Assembly: GCF_011927955.1 (NCBI RefSeq)
Contig: NZ_JAATJN010000001.1
Location: forward strand, 1,736,001-1,800,000
Length of the DNA: 64,000 bases
Reading direction: 5' to 3'
Source: Brevibacterium marinum
GTDB lineage: Bacteria > Actinomycetota > Actinomycetes > Actinomycetales > Brevibacteriaceae
The notes under the pieces are model-generated. The model was not told where the DNA came from. It made no database searches and saw only the letters and a program-made list of their open reading frames with translations. Below are positions 25,470 to 35,247 of this stretch, one piece after another (the first letter of the stretch is position 1; the number at the start of each line of letters is the position of its first letter). The translations under genes and the position numbers were made by a program.

Positions 25470-26762
25470 TCAGGAGTACCGCAGTCTTCGGTAGGCGGTG
25501 ACGACCGGTGTGGGCGCGAGGGTCCGCAGTTCGGCGCGGATGAGCAGGCGCTTCTGCTTCCACACCGCGCTGCGTCGGTTCGGCAGCTGACCTGCCCTGG
25601 CCCGGGTGGCCAGCAGCTGCAGATGGTGACTCAGCCGTCCGTCGTCGGAATGGAAGTAGTTCTGAGCCAACCACGCCGAGGTGGGGAAGCCGATGGTCCC
25701 GGCCGCGACTTCGGCGAGGGTGCCGGTGGCGCCGGAATCGGCAAAGGCCTCATTGAGCAGATCCCTGTCGACGCCGAAGTCCGAGATCAGCAGGGTGGGA
25801 ATGCCGCGGTCGAAGGCCTCCAACGCAGCCGTCGACGACACTGTCACCAGGGCGGCACCGGGCACGAGGAACTCATCGAGGGGCCCATAGCCGAGCTCGA
25901 TGCACTCAGCTCCGGGAACCCCCTGGACTCGCAGGGACTGAAGGATGCCGACGTACGAGTGCAGTTCGTGATGCGTCTCGTGCTCGCCGGGCCTGGAACG
26001 CATCTTGACCACGGCGGTCGAACCAGGGTGACGAGAGGCGAACTCGGCGAGGGCGCGCACGATCGATTCGCGGTCGGCCAGGGATTCGGGCACCTTGGCC
26101 TGCGGGGCGAACACGAGTGTCCGGGGGACATTGCCGGCCGTCACAGTTGTACGCGATGCAGGGGACCCGGAAGCGCCGGTCGGTTGAGATGCGCCGGTCG
26201 GTTCGGATGCGCCGGCGGCGTCTGTTGGTTGGGGGATCCCCTCCGAGCGGAGCATCGGCAGGCGGGCCAGGTAGATCTCACAGGGCACCTGCGTGAGTGC
26301 ACTGACATGGGTGTACTGGGCCACCTCGGCGAAGGAATGGGTGATGAACGCATCCATCAGGCGGCGGTAGTTCATGCCCTTGTTGCTGGCGGGCAGGCCC
26401 ATGCCGGGCAGCCCCGAGACCAGTGCCGGGCGGTGCTCGAGCCGATGCGCGGAGACGAAGAGCTGCGCGACGATCGGGCCGGTGGCGGCGCCGAGGACGA
26501 TGTCGGCGCGGTGTTCGGCGATGATGCGGGCAACCTCGGTGCGGGCGACGATCGGAATGCTGCGCTCAGCCCAGGACGTGCCGGCGGTGGCATTCGCGAT
26601 CTGCTCAGCGGTGGGCAGGATGGGGCTGTCGATGAGGTAGACGTCGGCCTCGATGCCGGGCAGGGAACTGAGCAGCTGTGTCGCCCATTTGAGGTAGGAC
26701 TCGCTGTCGGAGAAGGAGACGATCCGCACGGGTTCGTCTGTGGGTGGGTTAGGAATCGACAT
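25470..26762 (-). CDS. putative glycosyltransferase, DUF6716-like
   Basis: The 430-residue protein begins VRIVSFSDSESYLKWATQLL, resembling proteins labelled DUF6716 putative glycosyltransferases. A GT-B type fold is suggested by a second Rossmann half (TLVFAPQAKVPESLADRESI, later TVSSTAALEAFDRGIPTLLI, where the Ser-Ser-Thr turn and acidic patch resemble donor-binding loops). A 40-residue Gly/Ala/Ser/Pro repeat linker joins the halves. It overlaps the upstream polysialyltransferase-like gene by 14 bases. The donor and acceptor are unknown; the locus suggests CMP-sialic acid chemistry. Confidence 0.6.
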   Translation of the reverse strand: MSIPNPPTDEPVRIVSFSDSESYLKWATQLLSSLPGIEADVYLIDSPILPTAEQIANATAGTSWAERSIPIVARTEVARIIAEHRADIVLGAATGPIVAQLFVSAHRLEHRPALVSGLPGMGLPASNKGMNYRRLMDAFITHSFAEVAQYTHVSALTQVPCEIYLARLPMLRSEGIPQPTDAAGASEPTGASQPTGASGSPASRTTVTAGNVPRTLVFAPQAKVPESLADRESIVRALAEFASRHPGSTAVVKMRSRPGEHETHHELHSYVGILQSLRVQGVPGAECIELGYGPLDEFLVPGAALVTVSSTAALEAFDRGIPTLLISDFGVDRDLLNEAFADSGATGTLAEVAAGTIGFPTSAWLAQNYFHSDDGRLSHHLQLLATRARAGQLPNRRSAVWKQKRLLIRAELRTLAPTPVVTAYRRLRYS

Positions 26763-27801
26763 CTGCCTTGACCGATTGGGCGTTGAGGGACTTACGCAGA
26801 TTATCTGCGGAGGCTCCGGTCCACCATTCCGGCGGGATCTCCGTGACGCTGATCGTCACGTCCGGGTTGAGGACCGACAGGGAGATCGCTGCGGTGCTGG
26901 GGAGGCTGCGGATGGTGGAATTCGGCGGCAGGTTGATCAGGCGCAGTTCGATCGGCAGACCGACGTGTTTGATCCGCACACGCTCGTCGCGGTCGAGTTC
27001 GGTGAGGAACTCGTCGGTTTCGCGGCGGTGCGGGTAATAGGTGATCGGACCGTCCGCGACGAGTCCATCGAGCCAGGAGCGGTAGGCGTCTTCGCGGATC
27101 AGCCCATCGGCAACCAGTGCCGAGCCGATGACGGGGTTGTCCCGGGGGTGGCTTCCGCCGGTCGGCAGGGTCTGCAGGTGTTCGAACCGGTGGCGGGTGA
27201 TCTCTCCGCCGGTCTTGAGGAAGTCCGTGCGCATGGACTTCGACACCGGCAGTGCGGTGTGCCAGCGCAGCTTGCTCGCCGGAGCCAGTCCACGCAGTCG
27301 GTCCGCGACATGAGCGGCCATGATCGCGCGGGAGGTTTTCAGCTTCTGCCTCGGCCGGACCAGGGGACCGTTCTTGCTGGTGAGGATCTCGATCGCCGAG
27401 TACGTGGCCAGGCCGTCATCGAGGACGACGACCTCGGGCATGCGCCGCTCAAGGTAGGCCAGGGTCAGCGCCTTGTGCACCTGGCCGGAGCAGACATCGC
27501 CGAGGTAGATGCGGTCCGGGGACTGTCTGCGCAGCACTCCGGGCTTGGCCCCTCCCCGTTCGAGCCGGACGTTCCTCGGCAGCCAGTCGGTGTCGAAGGC
27601 GTCGAGGAACGAGGTCATGCCCTTGGCATTGGGGCGCGCACGGATGAGCATGTCCTCCTCGGGCTCGTTGGCCTCGAGCGCGGACAGGAACTGGAGGGGC
27701 GATTCGACGAAGGCGATCGACGTTCTTCGTCCAGTCTTCCCCTTCTCAGCCTTCATCTCCGGCGTCCCTTCGGCTGGTGCCGTGTTGCCTGTGGCCATCA
27801 T
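26749..27801 (-). CDS. polysialyltransferase-family (PF07388-like) protein
   Basis: The protein opens with TSIAFVESPLQFLSALEA, the ESPLQ motif seen in the alpha-2,8-polysialyltransferase/GT52-like superfamily. Other family marks are VVVLDDGLATYSA (the D/E-D/E-G motif) and TYYPHRRET (HP motif). A loop matching the Ser motif is less certain. It has 350 residues and no signal or membrane helix, so it acts on the cytoplasmic face. ATG 27801 is 13 bases from a GGAGG; ATG 27756 is an alternative start. It is probably a CMP-nonulosonate transferase, by family inference. Confidence 0.65.
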   Translation of the reverse strand: MMATGNTAPAEGTPEMKAEKGKTGRRTSIAFVESPLQFLSALEANEPEEDMLIRARPNAKGMTSFLDAFDTDWLPRNVRLERGGAKPGVLRRQSPDRIYLGDVCSGQVHKALTLAYLERRMPEVVVLDDGLATYSAIEILTSKNGPLVRPRQKLKTSRAIMAAHVADRLRGLAPASKLRWHTALPVSKSMRTDFLKTGGEITRHRFEHLQTLPTGGSHPRDNPVIGSALVADGLIREDAYRSWLDGLVADGPITYYPHRRETDEFLTELDRDERVRIKHVGLPIELRLINLPPNSTIRSLPSTAAISLSVLNPDVTISVTEIPPEWWTGASADNLRKSLNAQSVKADVDS

Positions 27802-28380
27802 GGATTCAGCAATTCCTCCGCTGCGATGTCATTTCCGCCTCCACTGTCGCTGGCTCGTCTCACGCTGTCGCTGGCCCGTCTCACGCTGTCGCCGGTCTTG
27901 CCGGCGCTGCTTCTTCTTCCTTCGGCTTCTTGCCACCAATCTAGCCTCCGTGGGGAAACCTCCGGTGGATCGCAGGTGAACGAGATGAATTCCGGAGCCG
28001 AAACTGCGGTGAGTTGGTGTGGCGGTGGTCGGCGACGCTCCGACGGCGGCCGCGGCTGTGACTGCGGTCACCGAGGTGACACCACCGGTGAAGTGCCTCG
28101 TGACTGCCACGTGAACGCTTGCGCAACGTCAGGCAAATTCGGCTTTTGAGCTCGTCGATTCGGCCACGTGCCATGGAACATGGAGGACGACCTCGGCGCA
28201 GGTGGGGGAATGGCGAATCAGATGATGCCGTCGACTCCGGAACCGGTGCAGGGACTGATCGCGGCTGCGATCGGACCCGAGGCAGATGACAGACGGGCGC
28301 GTGCATGCGCGCCGGTGAGATGAGGCTTTTTCGCAGGCCAGTCGACTGAGCTGCGATCGAACAGGAGAAGTGAGCGATCC
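27802..28380. other. 580-base divergent intergenic region with tandem repeats
   Basis: This gap separates the two halves of the glycopolymer locus. It contains three 21-base units from 27845 (TGTCGCTGGCTCGTCTCACGC type) and a palindrome GTCACC-GA-GGTGAC at 28067-28080. Frames through it are shadow-like and I see no convincing gene. Promoters for both directions should lie here, but none is clear. Confidence 0.5.
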
Positions 28381-29901
28381 ATGGGTACGGCGTTCAAGCT
28401 GTTTCACTTCGACATTGCCACGGAGAACAACTTCGGGGATACGCTGCTCTTTCCTGCGGTCAAACACATGTTTGAGGCATATGGTGCAGGCGAAGCGTTC
28501 GACATCTACGATTCGCGGCCCTTACGCGAAAACGTCGGCCCCGCCCTGGTGCGCTACATCAACGCAACGGCCGATGCGGTCGTCGTCGGGGGCGGAGGGC
28601 TGTTCCTGTCGGACACGAATCCGAATCGTGATTCGGGATGGCAGTGGAGAATCTCACTTGACATGCTCGACCAGCTCGAGGTTCCTCTGATCGTCTTCGC
28701 AGTCGGCTACAACCGCTTCTACGGTCAGCCCGAGTTCGAACCCCCATTCTCCGAACACGTGACGCGCACGATCGAGAAGTCGGTCTTCTTCGGACTGCGC
28801 AACCACGGCTCGATGGAGAAGGTCGCGGAGTATGTTCCCGACGAACTCGCCTCACGGATCACCTTCCAGCCCTGTCCGACGACGCTGTCGAGATCCGTGC
28901 TGCCCATCGACACCGACCAGCCCGATGCCAAGCGGATCGGCCTGCAGCTGTCCACCAGTCGGCGCTACGCGGGCCACGGAGTCGGACCGGACACGGTCAT
29001 CGACAGGGCCGGTGCGCTGCTGCCACGCCTCGAAGAAGCCGGATGGGACGTCGTCTTCACCCCCTTCACGAAGCCCGATCACCGACTGTCGGCCCGTTTG
29101 GGAGAGCAATTCAAGCAACGCGAAATGGTGCAGGTCTACGGCGACGACGTCCTCACCCGCGGCCTTCGCGATCTGTCCGATGTGCCGTTCTTACTTGGCT
29201 GCCGCGGCCATGCGCAGATGATTCCCTTCGGCCTCGGCGCCCTTCCGTTCTCCTTCGACGTCCACCCCAAGCTCGGCTACTTCCTGTCAGACATCGGGCT
29301 GCCCCAGTGGCGTCACGATCCGAAGGATGACGCGTTCGTCGACTCGATGCTCGCCACGATCGAAGACGGGTGGGAGAACCGGGAGGCAAACCGCGAGAAG
29401 ATCGCGGGCAAGCAGGCCGAATTCCTCGACATCACCCTCGACAACCTCGACGCGATCTACTCGGGACTCGGCGGTGAACCTTCGGCACTCGACACCCGGT
29501 TCGCACCCTATGACGCGCAGGCCTGGAACATGGCACGCAGTCGATTCCTGCTCGAGGTGCAGCGAGAGAACAGCATCCACCGCCAACAGACCTTCCACGA
29601 GAAGGCACGCCAGACCGAAGCAGAACTGAAGACGGCGCTGCGCAATTGTCGAACGGCGGCCGATGATCGTCGGATCCTCGAAGAATCGATGCTCAGAGAG
29701 CAGGTGAGCGCGGGGACGATGCAGAAGGAGACGAAGAGGATCGAAGAGAAGACGAAGCTGCTGGAGAAGGAGAATCGTGCACTGCGCGAACAGCTTGCAC
29801 AGCAGAGCTCCGAGACGGCGAGCGCCAGAATCCGCCAGGCGCGCCGAAAGGTCGGCAGAACGGTCGACACCGTGATGAAGAGAGGAAGGGCTGACTCATG
29901 A
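28381..29901 (+). CDS. polysaccharide pyruvyl transferase-like protein with coiled-coil tail
   Basis: Residues 1-330 fit the PS_pyruv_trans fold: ENNFGDTLLFPAVKHMFEAY, VVVGGGGLFLSDTN, VIFAVGYN-like segment, and CRGHAQMIPFGLGALP. This family adds a pyruvate ketal from PEP to a sugar of an envelope polymer. From about residue 400 to 500 the sequence is a long charged coiled coil (EKETKRIEEKTKLLEKENRA), which is unusual for the family and may recruit partners. It overlaps the next gene by four bases (ATGA). Confidence 0.78.
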   Translation: MGTAFKLFHFDIATENNFGDTLLFPAVKHMFEAYGAGEAFDIYDSRPLRENVGPALVRYINATADAVVVGGGGLFLSDTNPNRDSGWQWRISLDMLDQLEVPLIVFAVGYNRFYGQPEFEPPFSEHVTRTIEKSVFFGLRNHGSMEKVAEYVPDELASRITFQPCPTTLSRSVLPIDTDQPDAKRIGLQLSTSRRYAGHGVGPDTVIDRAGALLPRLEEAGWDVVFTPFTKPDHRLSARLGEQFKQREMVQVYGDDVLTRGLRDLSDVPFLLGCRGHAQMIPFGLGALPFSFDVHPKLGYFLSDIGLPQWRHDPKDDAFVDSMLATIEDGWENREANREKIAGKQAEFLDITLDNLDAIYSGLGGEPSALDTRFAPYDAQAWNMARSRFLLEVQRENSIHRQQTFHEKARQTEAELKTALRNCRTAADDRRILEESMLREQVSAGTMQKETKRIEEKTKLLEKENRALREQLAQQSSETASARIRQARRKVGRTVDTVMKRGRADS

Positions 29902-31691
29902 CCGATGCTGGCACTACTGCAGACACGCTCGCACCGACCAGGGGCCGCCGTGGCCGATCCGCTCTCGTCGTCGACCCGCGGATCAATCAGGCCGACATCG
30001 ACTATGCGCTCATCCCGGACGATGTCGAGGTCTTCCGCTGTGGAACGTTCGGCAGCGAGGACGTGTCCCTCTTCGGGAGCAGCGTCGCCGGCTGGTTCGT
30101 CGCGGACAATGTCTCGATGTCCGAGATCACCAAGATGAAGCTTCGCGGCGAATACCGGATCGATGAAATCCTCATCGACTCCTCGCGAAGCACACGAGGC
30201 ACCGAGGCGTTCCACCGCATCGGGCTCGACAACGTCCGCGATTATGCGCCGCTGTTGGTTGACGCACCCGAGACAGCGGCACACTTCATCCGCGAGCTCA
30301 GGCCCTCGGCGCTGAGCACGATGACGGCCGCCGTCGCCGCCATGGGGTATTCGACGATCTACATCCTCGGCGCCGCACTCGGTTCGATCACCACCCAACG
30401 CCCCTACATCTCCGTGCGCAAGCGCCGGCCCACAACCGGGATGTCCCTGTCACGGCGATTCGATTCCTGGGACCACACGAACGCCGAGGTGGCTCTGCTG
30501 GCAGATGTCGCTACGACTTACCCCGACGTCAAGCTGCGCGACGTCACGGTCGGCAACCGCATGTTCCCACTGCTCGACGCGGCCACGACCCAACCATCGG
30601 AGAGGCGTCTGACGCCGGCCCCCAAATACCCGTCGGGGTCGACGCACCTGTACACGCATCTGCCGGTCGGATCCCAGGGCGAGCTGCTGCGCTGCGCGTA
30701 TGTGACGATGTGCGATTCGCCCGACTACCTGTGGGGTGTGAGAGCACTTGCCAACTCCCTCGGCCGAGTCTCGGACGTGCCCCTGATCCTCATGGTTCCG
30801 CCCGGTTTCGACTGCGGCGACATCAGCTTCGAGATGGGCAACGTGCGGCTCTACGAGGTCAATTCGATCCGCAGCCCGCACCAGCCGAAGCAGCACCAGT
30901 CGAGGTTCTCCAACACGTACACCAAGCTCGAGGCCTTCGGTCTGACATTCCTCGACCGTGTGGCCTTCATCGATGCCGATACCGTGGTGCTGGATGCCAC
31001 CGACGAACTCTTTGAATACGAGGGATTCGCCGCCGCACCCGACTTCGGTCTGCGCCTCGAAAGTCATCGTTTCAACTCGGGCGTGTTCGTCTGCACCCCA
31101 TCGAGCGCGCTCTACATGAGCATCATCGACGCGATCCCTGACACCCCGTCCTACGATGGCGGTGACCAGGGATTCCTCAACGTGATCATGGACGACGTCA
31201 CCTGGCTCCCACACCAGTTCAACACCCTGCGCCGCGCCTTGGGGCGCTATCCCGATGTCATCAGAGGCGATGAGGCCAGGATCGTGCATTTCGTCGGACC
31301 CAAACCGTGGAGCCTCAACGGCGAACCCGAATGGTCGGACCTCGACGGACTGTGGTTCGCCCAGCTGTCCGAACGCGAGAAGATCCGGTTCATCATCGAG
31401 CTGCGTGACAAAGCGTCCCAGCCGCTTCCGACCCCACCCGCCGAGGTGCTTGAACCTCCACGCGCCCACGGGTACCGATTGGCTCAGCAGCTCCTCGACG
31501 CGGGCAAGCCGAACCAGGCCATTCGAGTCTCGAAGGAAGCTCTGCGGACGAACAGCGCATCCTTGGCGAATCGGCGGGTCCTGGTACGAGCGCTCGCGGC
31601 AAGTGGCAACAGATCGGACGCGGCACGTGTGGCCGCGAAGACGTTCGGGCTCAAAGCAGCTCGGCGAGTGAGGAGAACACTCACCAAATGA
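29898..31691 (+). CDS. GT42-like sialyltransferase / GT8 glycosyltransferase fusion
   Basis: The C-terminal half (about 265-480) is a GT8 glycogenin-like domain with DxD in RVAFIDADTVVL (Asp359, Asp361), NSGVF (393), DQGFLN (423) and HFVGPKPW (464). The N-terminal half (about 22-220) resembles Campylobacter Cst-type GT42 sialyltransferases: IDYALIPDDVEVFRC then SED, and a GY-x-x-IY strand. By my remembered alignment Arg135 and His193 match the substrate-binding Arg129 and catalytic His188 of CstII. However, the usual GNGPS nucleotide loop is replaced by DPRIN. The C-terminal 100 residues are helical. It is coupled to both neighbours by four-base overlaps. Confidence 0.68.
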   Translation: MTDAGTTADTLAPTRGRRGRSALVVDPRINQADIDYALIPDDVEVFRCGTFGSEDVSLFGSSVAGWFVADNVSMSEITKMKLRGEYRIDEILIDSSRSTRGTEAFHRIGLDNVRDYAPLLVDAPETAAHFIRELRPSALSTMTAAVAAMGYSTIYILGAALGSITTQRPYISVRKRRPTTGMSLSRRFDSWDHTNAEVALLADVATTYPDVKLRDVTVGNRMFPLLDAATTQPSERRLTPAPKYPSGSTHLYTHLPVGSQGELLRCAYVTMCDSPDYLWGVRALANSLGRVSDVPLILMVPPGFDCGDISFEMGNVRLYEVNSIRSPHQPKQHQSRFSNTYTKLEAFGLTFLDRVAFIDADTVVLDATDELFEYEGFAAAPDFGLRLESHRFNSGVFVCTPSSALYMSIIDAIPDTPSYDGGDQGFLNVIMDDVTWLPHQFNTLRRALGRYPDVIRGDEARIVHFVGPKPWSLNGEPEWSDLDGLWFAQLSEREKIRFIIELRDKASQPLPTPPAEVLEPPRAHGYRLAQQLLDAGKPNQAIRVSKEALRTNSASLANRRVLVRALAASGNRSDAARVAAKTFGLKAARRVRRTLTK

Positions 31692-34600
31692 AGCGACTAT
31701 TCGTGGTCAACGGCCTCTTCGGGTTTCTCAACTGCATGTCCTCTGGCGGTGTCGCCGAACATGACGAGCTCACGGTGCTGGTGCTCTTCAGCTCCGACCC
31801 CGCCTCGAACGCCGTTTTGGAACGTCGCATGCGGTCCCTGGCACCAGTGTCCAAATGCGTGTTCCTGACGGAACCGGGTCAGTACATCGGGCAGTTGGCC
31901 GACCCGCAGTTCATGTCCGATCTGTGTCGGAATCCGGGCGAAGTGAGGATGTTCTTCACCCACAACACCTGGCTGCACAACCGCGTCTTCGCGGCCTATC
32001 CCGATGCCAGAATCGTTCTCTACGAAGAAGGGCTGGCGTCGTACTATCCGGGTCTGATCGACAGATACGACGAACAGTCGAGAGTGGCCGGGATCTACTG
32101 CCACAACTATCTCGATCTCTACGTGTCTCCCGAAGCCGCTGAGCATCCGGAGAAGTTCGGACTCCTCAACCGAGACCGCTTCCGCACTCTGCTGACCCAG
32201 GCCTCGACCGAACCGCAGGAGCAGGTCCTCACCCCGGAGACCGTCGTCGTCGTCGAGCAGTACCTGTTCAAGAAGGGGCGGGCCCAAAGCCTGGAAGACG
32301 CGGCCGAGGAATACGCCGAGGCAGTCCGAAGCATCGTCGACAAGGGGTATGAGGTCGCCTACAAACGACACCCGCGGGAGTCCTCTCGCCTGTACGAACT
32401 GGTCAGAGACCGACTGGACGCAGCCCACCGGGACCGGGTCGTCGAGTTCCCCGATTCCGGCGGGCTCCTCGAGGAGGTCATCCTCCACCAACCGCCGGCA
32501 GCGATCGTGGCGATCAGCTCGACGAGTCTGCTGACCGTGCCGCACTACTTCAACGTTCCCAGCTTCACGATCCGATCGCGGGCGCCCTATGATGTGGCGA
32601 AGGCCGTCGGAGTCGAGCGCCGGGGTCTGACCTCGAACCAAGTGGCATTGGCGGCTCGTGTCCCGAGCATCGACGACCTGCCCAATGTGCTCCACCTCAG
32701 CACTGCGATGGACATCTTCCGCGCCCGTTTCACCAGAGCGCCGAGGCTGTGCGACGATGGCGCGCTGCGTGCCCTCGGCGAGGTGGATTTCGGACCGGAG
32801 TACGTCGAACTCGTCCGCCGCATCGCCGACCCTGCGGTGCGTGCGGTCTCATTCGACCTCTTCGACACCCTCGTCAAACGACCTGCCGTCAACGCCTCCG
32901 ACGTCTTCGCACTGTTGGACAGGCGCCTGCGCGATCAGATGCCGAAGTTCGTCCGCTTCTCCGATGTGCGCTCCACCGCGTTCAGGCGCCTCGATGCCCA
33001 CATGAAGCAGCACGGTGGTCGTCCCGCCGAATACGCGCTCTCACAGGTCTATGACTACATCGGCACGGTGCTCGGAATCGATGCCGAGGTGCAGGCGTCG
33101 CTCATGGCAGAGGAGGTGGAGCTGGAGGCCGAGCTCGTGCAGCTGCGGCGAGCCGGGTTCGCCCTGACTCAGGTGGCCGAGGCCTACGACAAACCGTGGG
33201 CGGTCACGACGGACACCTACTTCGACGAGGATCAGCTCAATGCTGTCGCTCTGGCGAAACTGTCGGCCTCGGCCCACCATGTGACGACGTCGCTGCAGGA
33301 GCAGAAGACGAAGGCCGCCGGTGATCTCTTCGCAGTCACCGCAGCGGCCTTCGACCTGCCGAAGAAGGCGATCCTCCACATCGGAGACCGCAAGGACCAT
33401 GATGTCGACAATGCCGAACGCGCCGGACTCGAAGGAGCATGGCTGCCCAGTGCAACGCACGCTGCGCAGTCGCACCCGCGTCTGGCCGCGATCTGGAAGG
33501 ACGTGCGTGAGGAGAGGGCATCGGCTCTGCTTCGCGGAATGGTCCACTCCGAGGTCTTCGACAACCCCTACCGGGACTTCGCCGATGACTCGACGTGCGG
33601 CGGCAGCCCCGAACTGCTGGGATATCTTGCTGTCGCACCGGCGCTGATCGGATGGTCATCGTGGATCCTGCAGACCGCGGCCGAACACGGCAACGATGCA
33701 CTGCTGTTCCTGTCCCGGGACGGTTATCTGCCGCTCGAGATCTGTCAGCGCCTGGCCGAGGACTCACAGGCCGGGGTCGATCATGCCGAGGACACGTCCG
33801 CTCGGGACTCACAGGCCGGGGAGGCCCGGAACTCACGGGCCTGTGCCGTACCGGACATGTCATACGTGATGAGCTCACGGCGAGCCATGTTCGACCTGTT
33901 CAACCAGGCCAGAGGCCACGTCGGCTACACCGAGTTCGTCCACGGCCTGAGCCCGCGCTCGAACGTCAGAACCATGCTGACGACCAGATTCGGGGCATCG
34001 GCGGCCGAGGAATTCGGGCCGCCGATCGCCGCCGCAGGCCCGGGCAGCGCTGATGCCAAGATCGGCAAGACGGCCGACAGCGTGAAGAACGCTCTGTCGC
34101 AGTTCTCGGAGTCGATCGTCGAGCAGTGCGCAGGCAACGACCGGGCTGCTCGGGACTACTTCCGGCACGCGGTCGGCGAGGCGACTCACCCGGCCATCGT
34201 CGACGTCGGCTATTCGGGATCCGCACAGCGCGGCATCACCCTGGCCTTGGGGCGAAACGTCGCCGGACTCTACTTCACGACGATGGAGCACAACACCGAG
34301 CATGCGGCCATCAACGACCTCGAGGTCGCCGAATTCACCACGGACCCCGTGTTCTTCCGCAGTGGGGGAATGCTCGAATACCTCATCACGCCACCTGGAC
34401 TCGAATCGTGCACCGGCTTCGACCCGGTGACGGGCAATCCCGTGTTCGAAGATTCGGACACCCCGGACCCGATCAGGAACGCCGTCCACGCGGGCGTGAG
34501 GCAGTGCATCGACGACTTCTTCCGCATCTTCAGCGGCCACACGGGGCAGTTCGTCATGCGTCCGCGCCTGGCTTCGCACATGCTGGCCTCCTTCATGAGC

Positions 34601-34996
34601 GACCCCAGCCGAACCGATGCGCTGTCTCTGGAGGGCGGCAGACATGAGGACACCGTGGGAAGTGACGCCGACGATGTGTTCGACTACTGGAAGGAAGGCC
34701 GCAGCGCATGTGAGGCGAAGGCTCCCGCACGATCGGCCGACGACCGTGAGCACACGCAGGAGGCGGAGGGCCTGGCGAAGTGCGAGGCCGAGAAACGGCG
34801 GAGCCTCGAACAGGAGCTGGAGGACGCCCGGGCCGAGATCGCGGAACTGAGATCGCAGACAGCAGCCACATCGCAGACAGTGACGACCACATCGCAGACA
34901 GTGACGACGGAGGCCAAGGCGCTCGCCTCACGCGTCGGCCACGGTCTCGAGTGGAGAGCACGCCGAGTGCGAAAGAACCTCATATCCCGCAGATGA
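31688..34996 (+). CDS. polysialyltransferase-like / HAD multidomain protein
   Basis: The 1102-residue protein has an N-terminal PF07388-like domain (1-350) with the three motifs of bacterial polysialyltransferases: YEEGLASYY (EEG at 113-115), YKRHPRE (HP at 228-229) and SSTS (277-280). A HAD domain follows with FDLFDT (Asp390, Asp393) and a late HIGDRKDHDVDNA. A third part (about 620-980) contains LLFLSRDGYLPLEICQRL, a segment seen in large capsule proteins that combine HAD-like and transferase regions. The end is a coiled coil. It sits on ATGA overlap with the GT42-GT8 fusion. Activity of each part is inferred. Confidence 0.7.
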   Translation: MKRLFVVNGLFGFLNCMSSGGVAEHDELTVLVLFSSDPASNAVLERRMRSLAPVSKCVFLTEPGQYIGQLADPQFMSDLCRNPGEVRMFFTHNTWLHNRVFAAYPDARIVLYEEGLASYYPGLIDRYDEQSRVAGIYCHNYLDLYVSPEAAEHPEKFGLLNRDRFRTLLTQASTEPQEQVLTPETVVVVEQYLFKKGRAQSLEDAAEEYAEAVRSIVDKGYEVAYKRHPRESSRLYELVRDRLDAAHRDRVVEFPDSGGLLEEVILHQPPAAIVAISSTSLLTVPHYFNVPSFTIRSRAPYDVAKAVGVERRGLTSNQVALAARVPSIDDLPNVLHLSTAMDIFRARFTRAPRLCDDGALRALGEVDFGPEYVELVRRIADPAVRAVSFDLFDTLVKRPAVNASDVFALLDRRLRDQMPKFVRFSDVRSTAFRRLDAHMKQHGGRPAEYALSQVYDYIGTVLGIDAEVQASLMAEEVELEAELVQLRRAGFALTQVAEAYDKPWAVTTDTYFDEDQLNAVALAKLSASAHHVTTSLQEQKTKAAGDLFAVTAAAFDLPKKAILHIGDRKDHDVDNAERAGLEGAWLPSATHAAQSHPRLAAIWKDVREERASALLRGMVHSEVFDNPYRDFADDSTCGGSPELLGYLAVAPALIGWSSWILQTAAEHGNDALLFLSRDGYLPLEICQRLAEDSQAGVDHAEDTSARDSQAGEARNSRACAVPDMSYVMSSRRAMFDLFNQARGHVGYTEFVHGLSPRSNVRTMLTTRFGASAAEEFGPPIAAAGPGSADAKIGKTADSVKNALSQFSESIVEQCAGNDRAARDYFRHAVGEATHPAIVDVGYSGSAQRGITLALGRNVAGLYFTTMEHNTEHAAINDLEVAEFTTDPVFFRSGGMLEYLITPPGLESCTGFDPVTGNPVFEDSDTPDPIRNAVHAGVRQCIDDFFRIFSGHTGQFVMRPRLASHMLASFMSDPSRTDALSLEGGRHEDTVGSDADDVFDYWKEGRSACEAKAPARSADDREHTQEAEGLAKCEAEKRRSLEQELEDARAEIAELRSQTAATSQTVTTTSQTVTTEAKALASRVGHGLEWRARRVRKNLISRR

Positions 34997-35078
34997 GTGC
35001 GTTCCTTCCGCGAGTGAGTGCGTGCCGCCCGTGAGCAAGTGCGTGCCTCCGACGAGCGAGTGCGTGCCACCCGTGAGC
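34995..35078. repeat. 21-bp tandem repeat x4 after polysialyltransferase-HAD gene
   Basis: Four 21-base units of the GAGTGCGTGCC type (34995, 35016, 35037, 35058) begin inside the stop codon region of the upstream gene and run toward the terminator hairpin. Confidence 0.8.
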
Positions 35079-35097
35079 GAGCGCGCGGGGGCGAGTA

Positions 35098-35145
35098 GAA
35101 GGGCCCCGTCGTTCCAGAGTAAGAACCGGAACGACGGGGCCCTTC
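35098..35145. terminator. strong bidirectional hairpin terminator
   Basis: Perfect 18-base arms (35098-35115 and 35128-35145) flank a 12-base loop. It lies between convergent genes, polysialyltransferase-HAD and the next polysialyltransferase-like gene. Confidence 0.8.
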
Positions 35146-35247
35146 GTGCACTTCAGACCGGGCGGATGCAAGTGGTCGGGTCATTGACCTGTCGACGGTC
35201 ATGAGGAAGCGCCCACGACCGGCCGGCGGCATTGACCCGGCCAGGTC

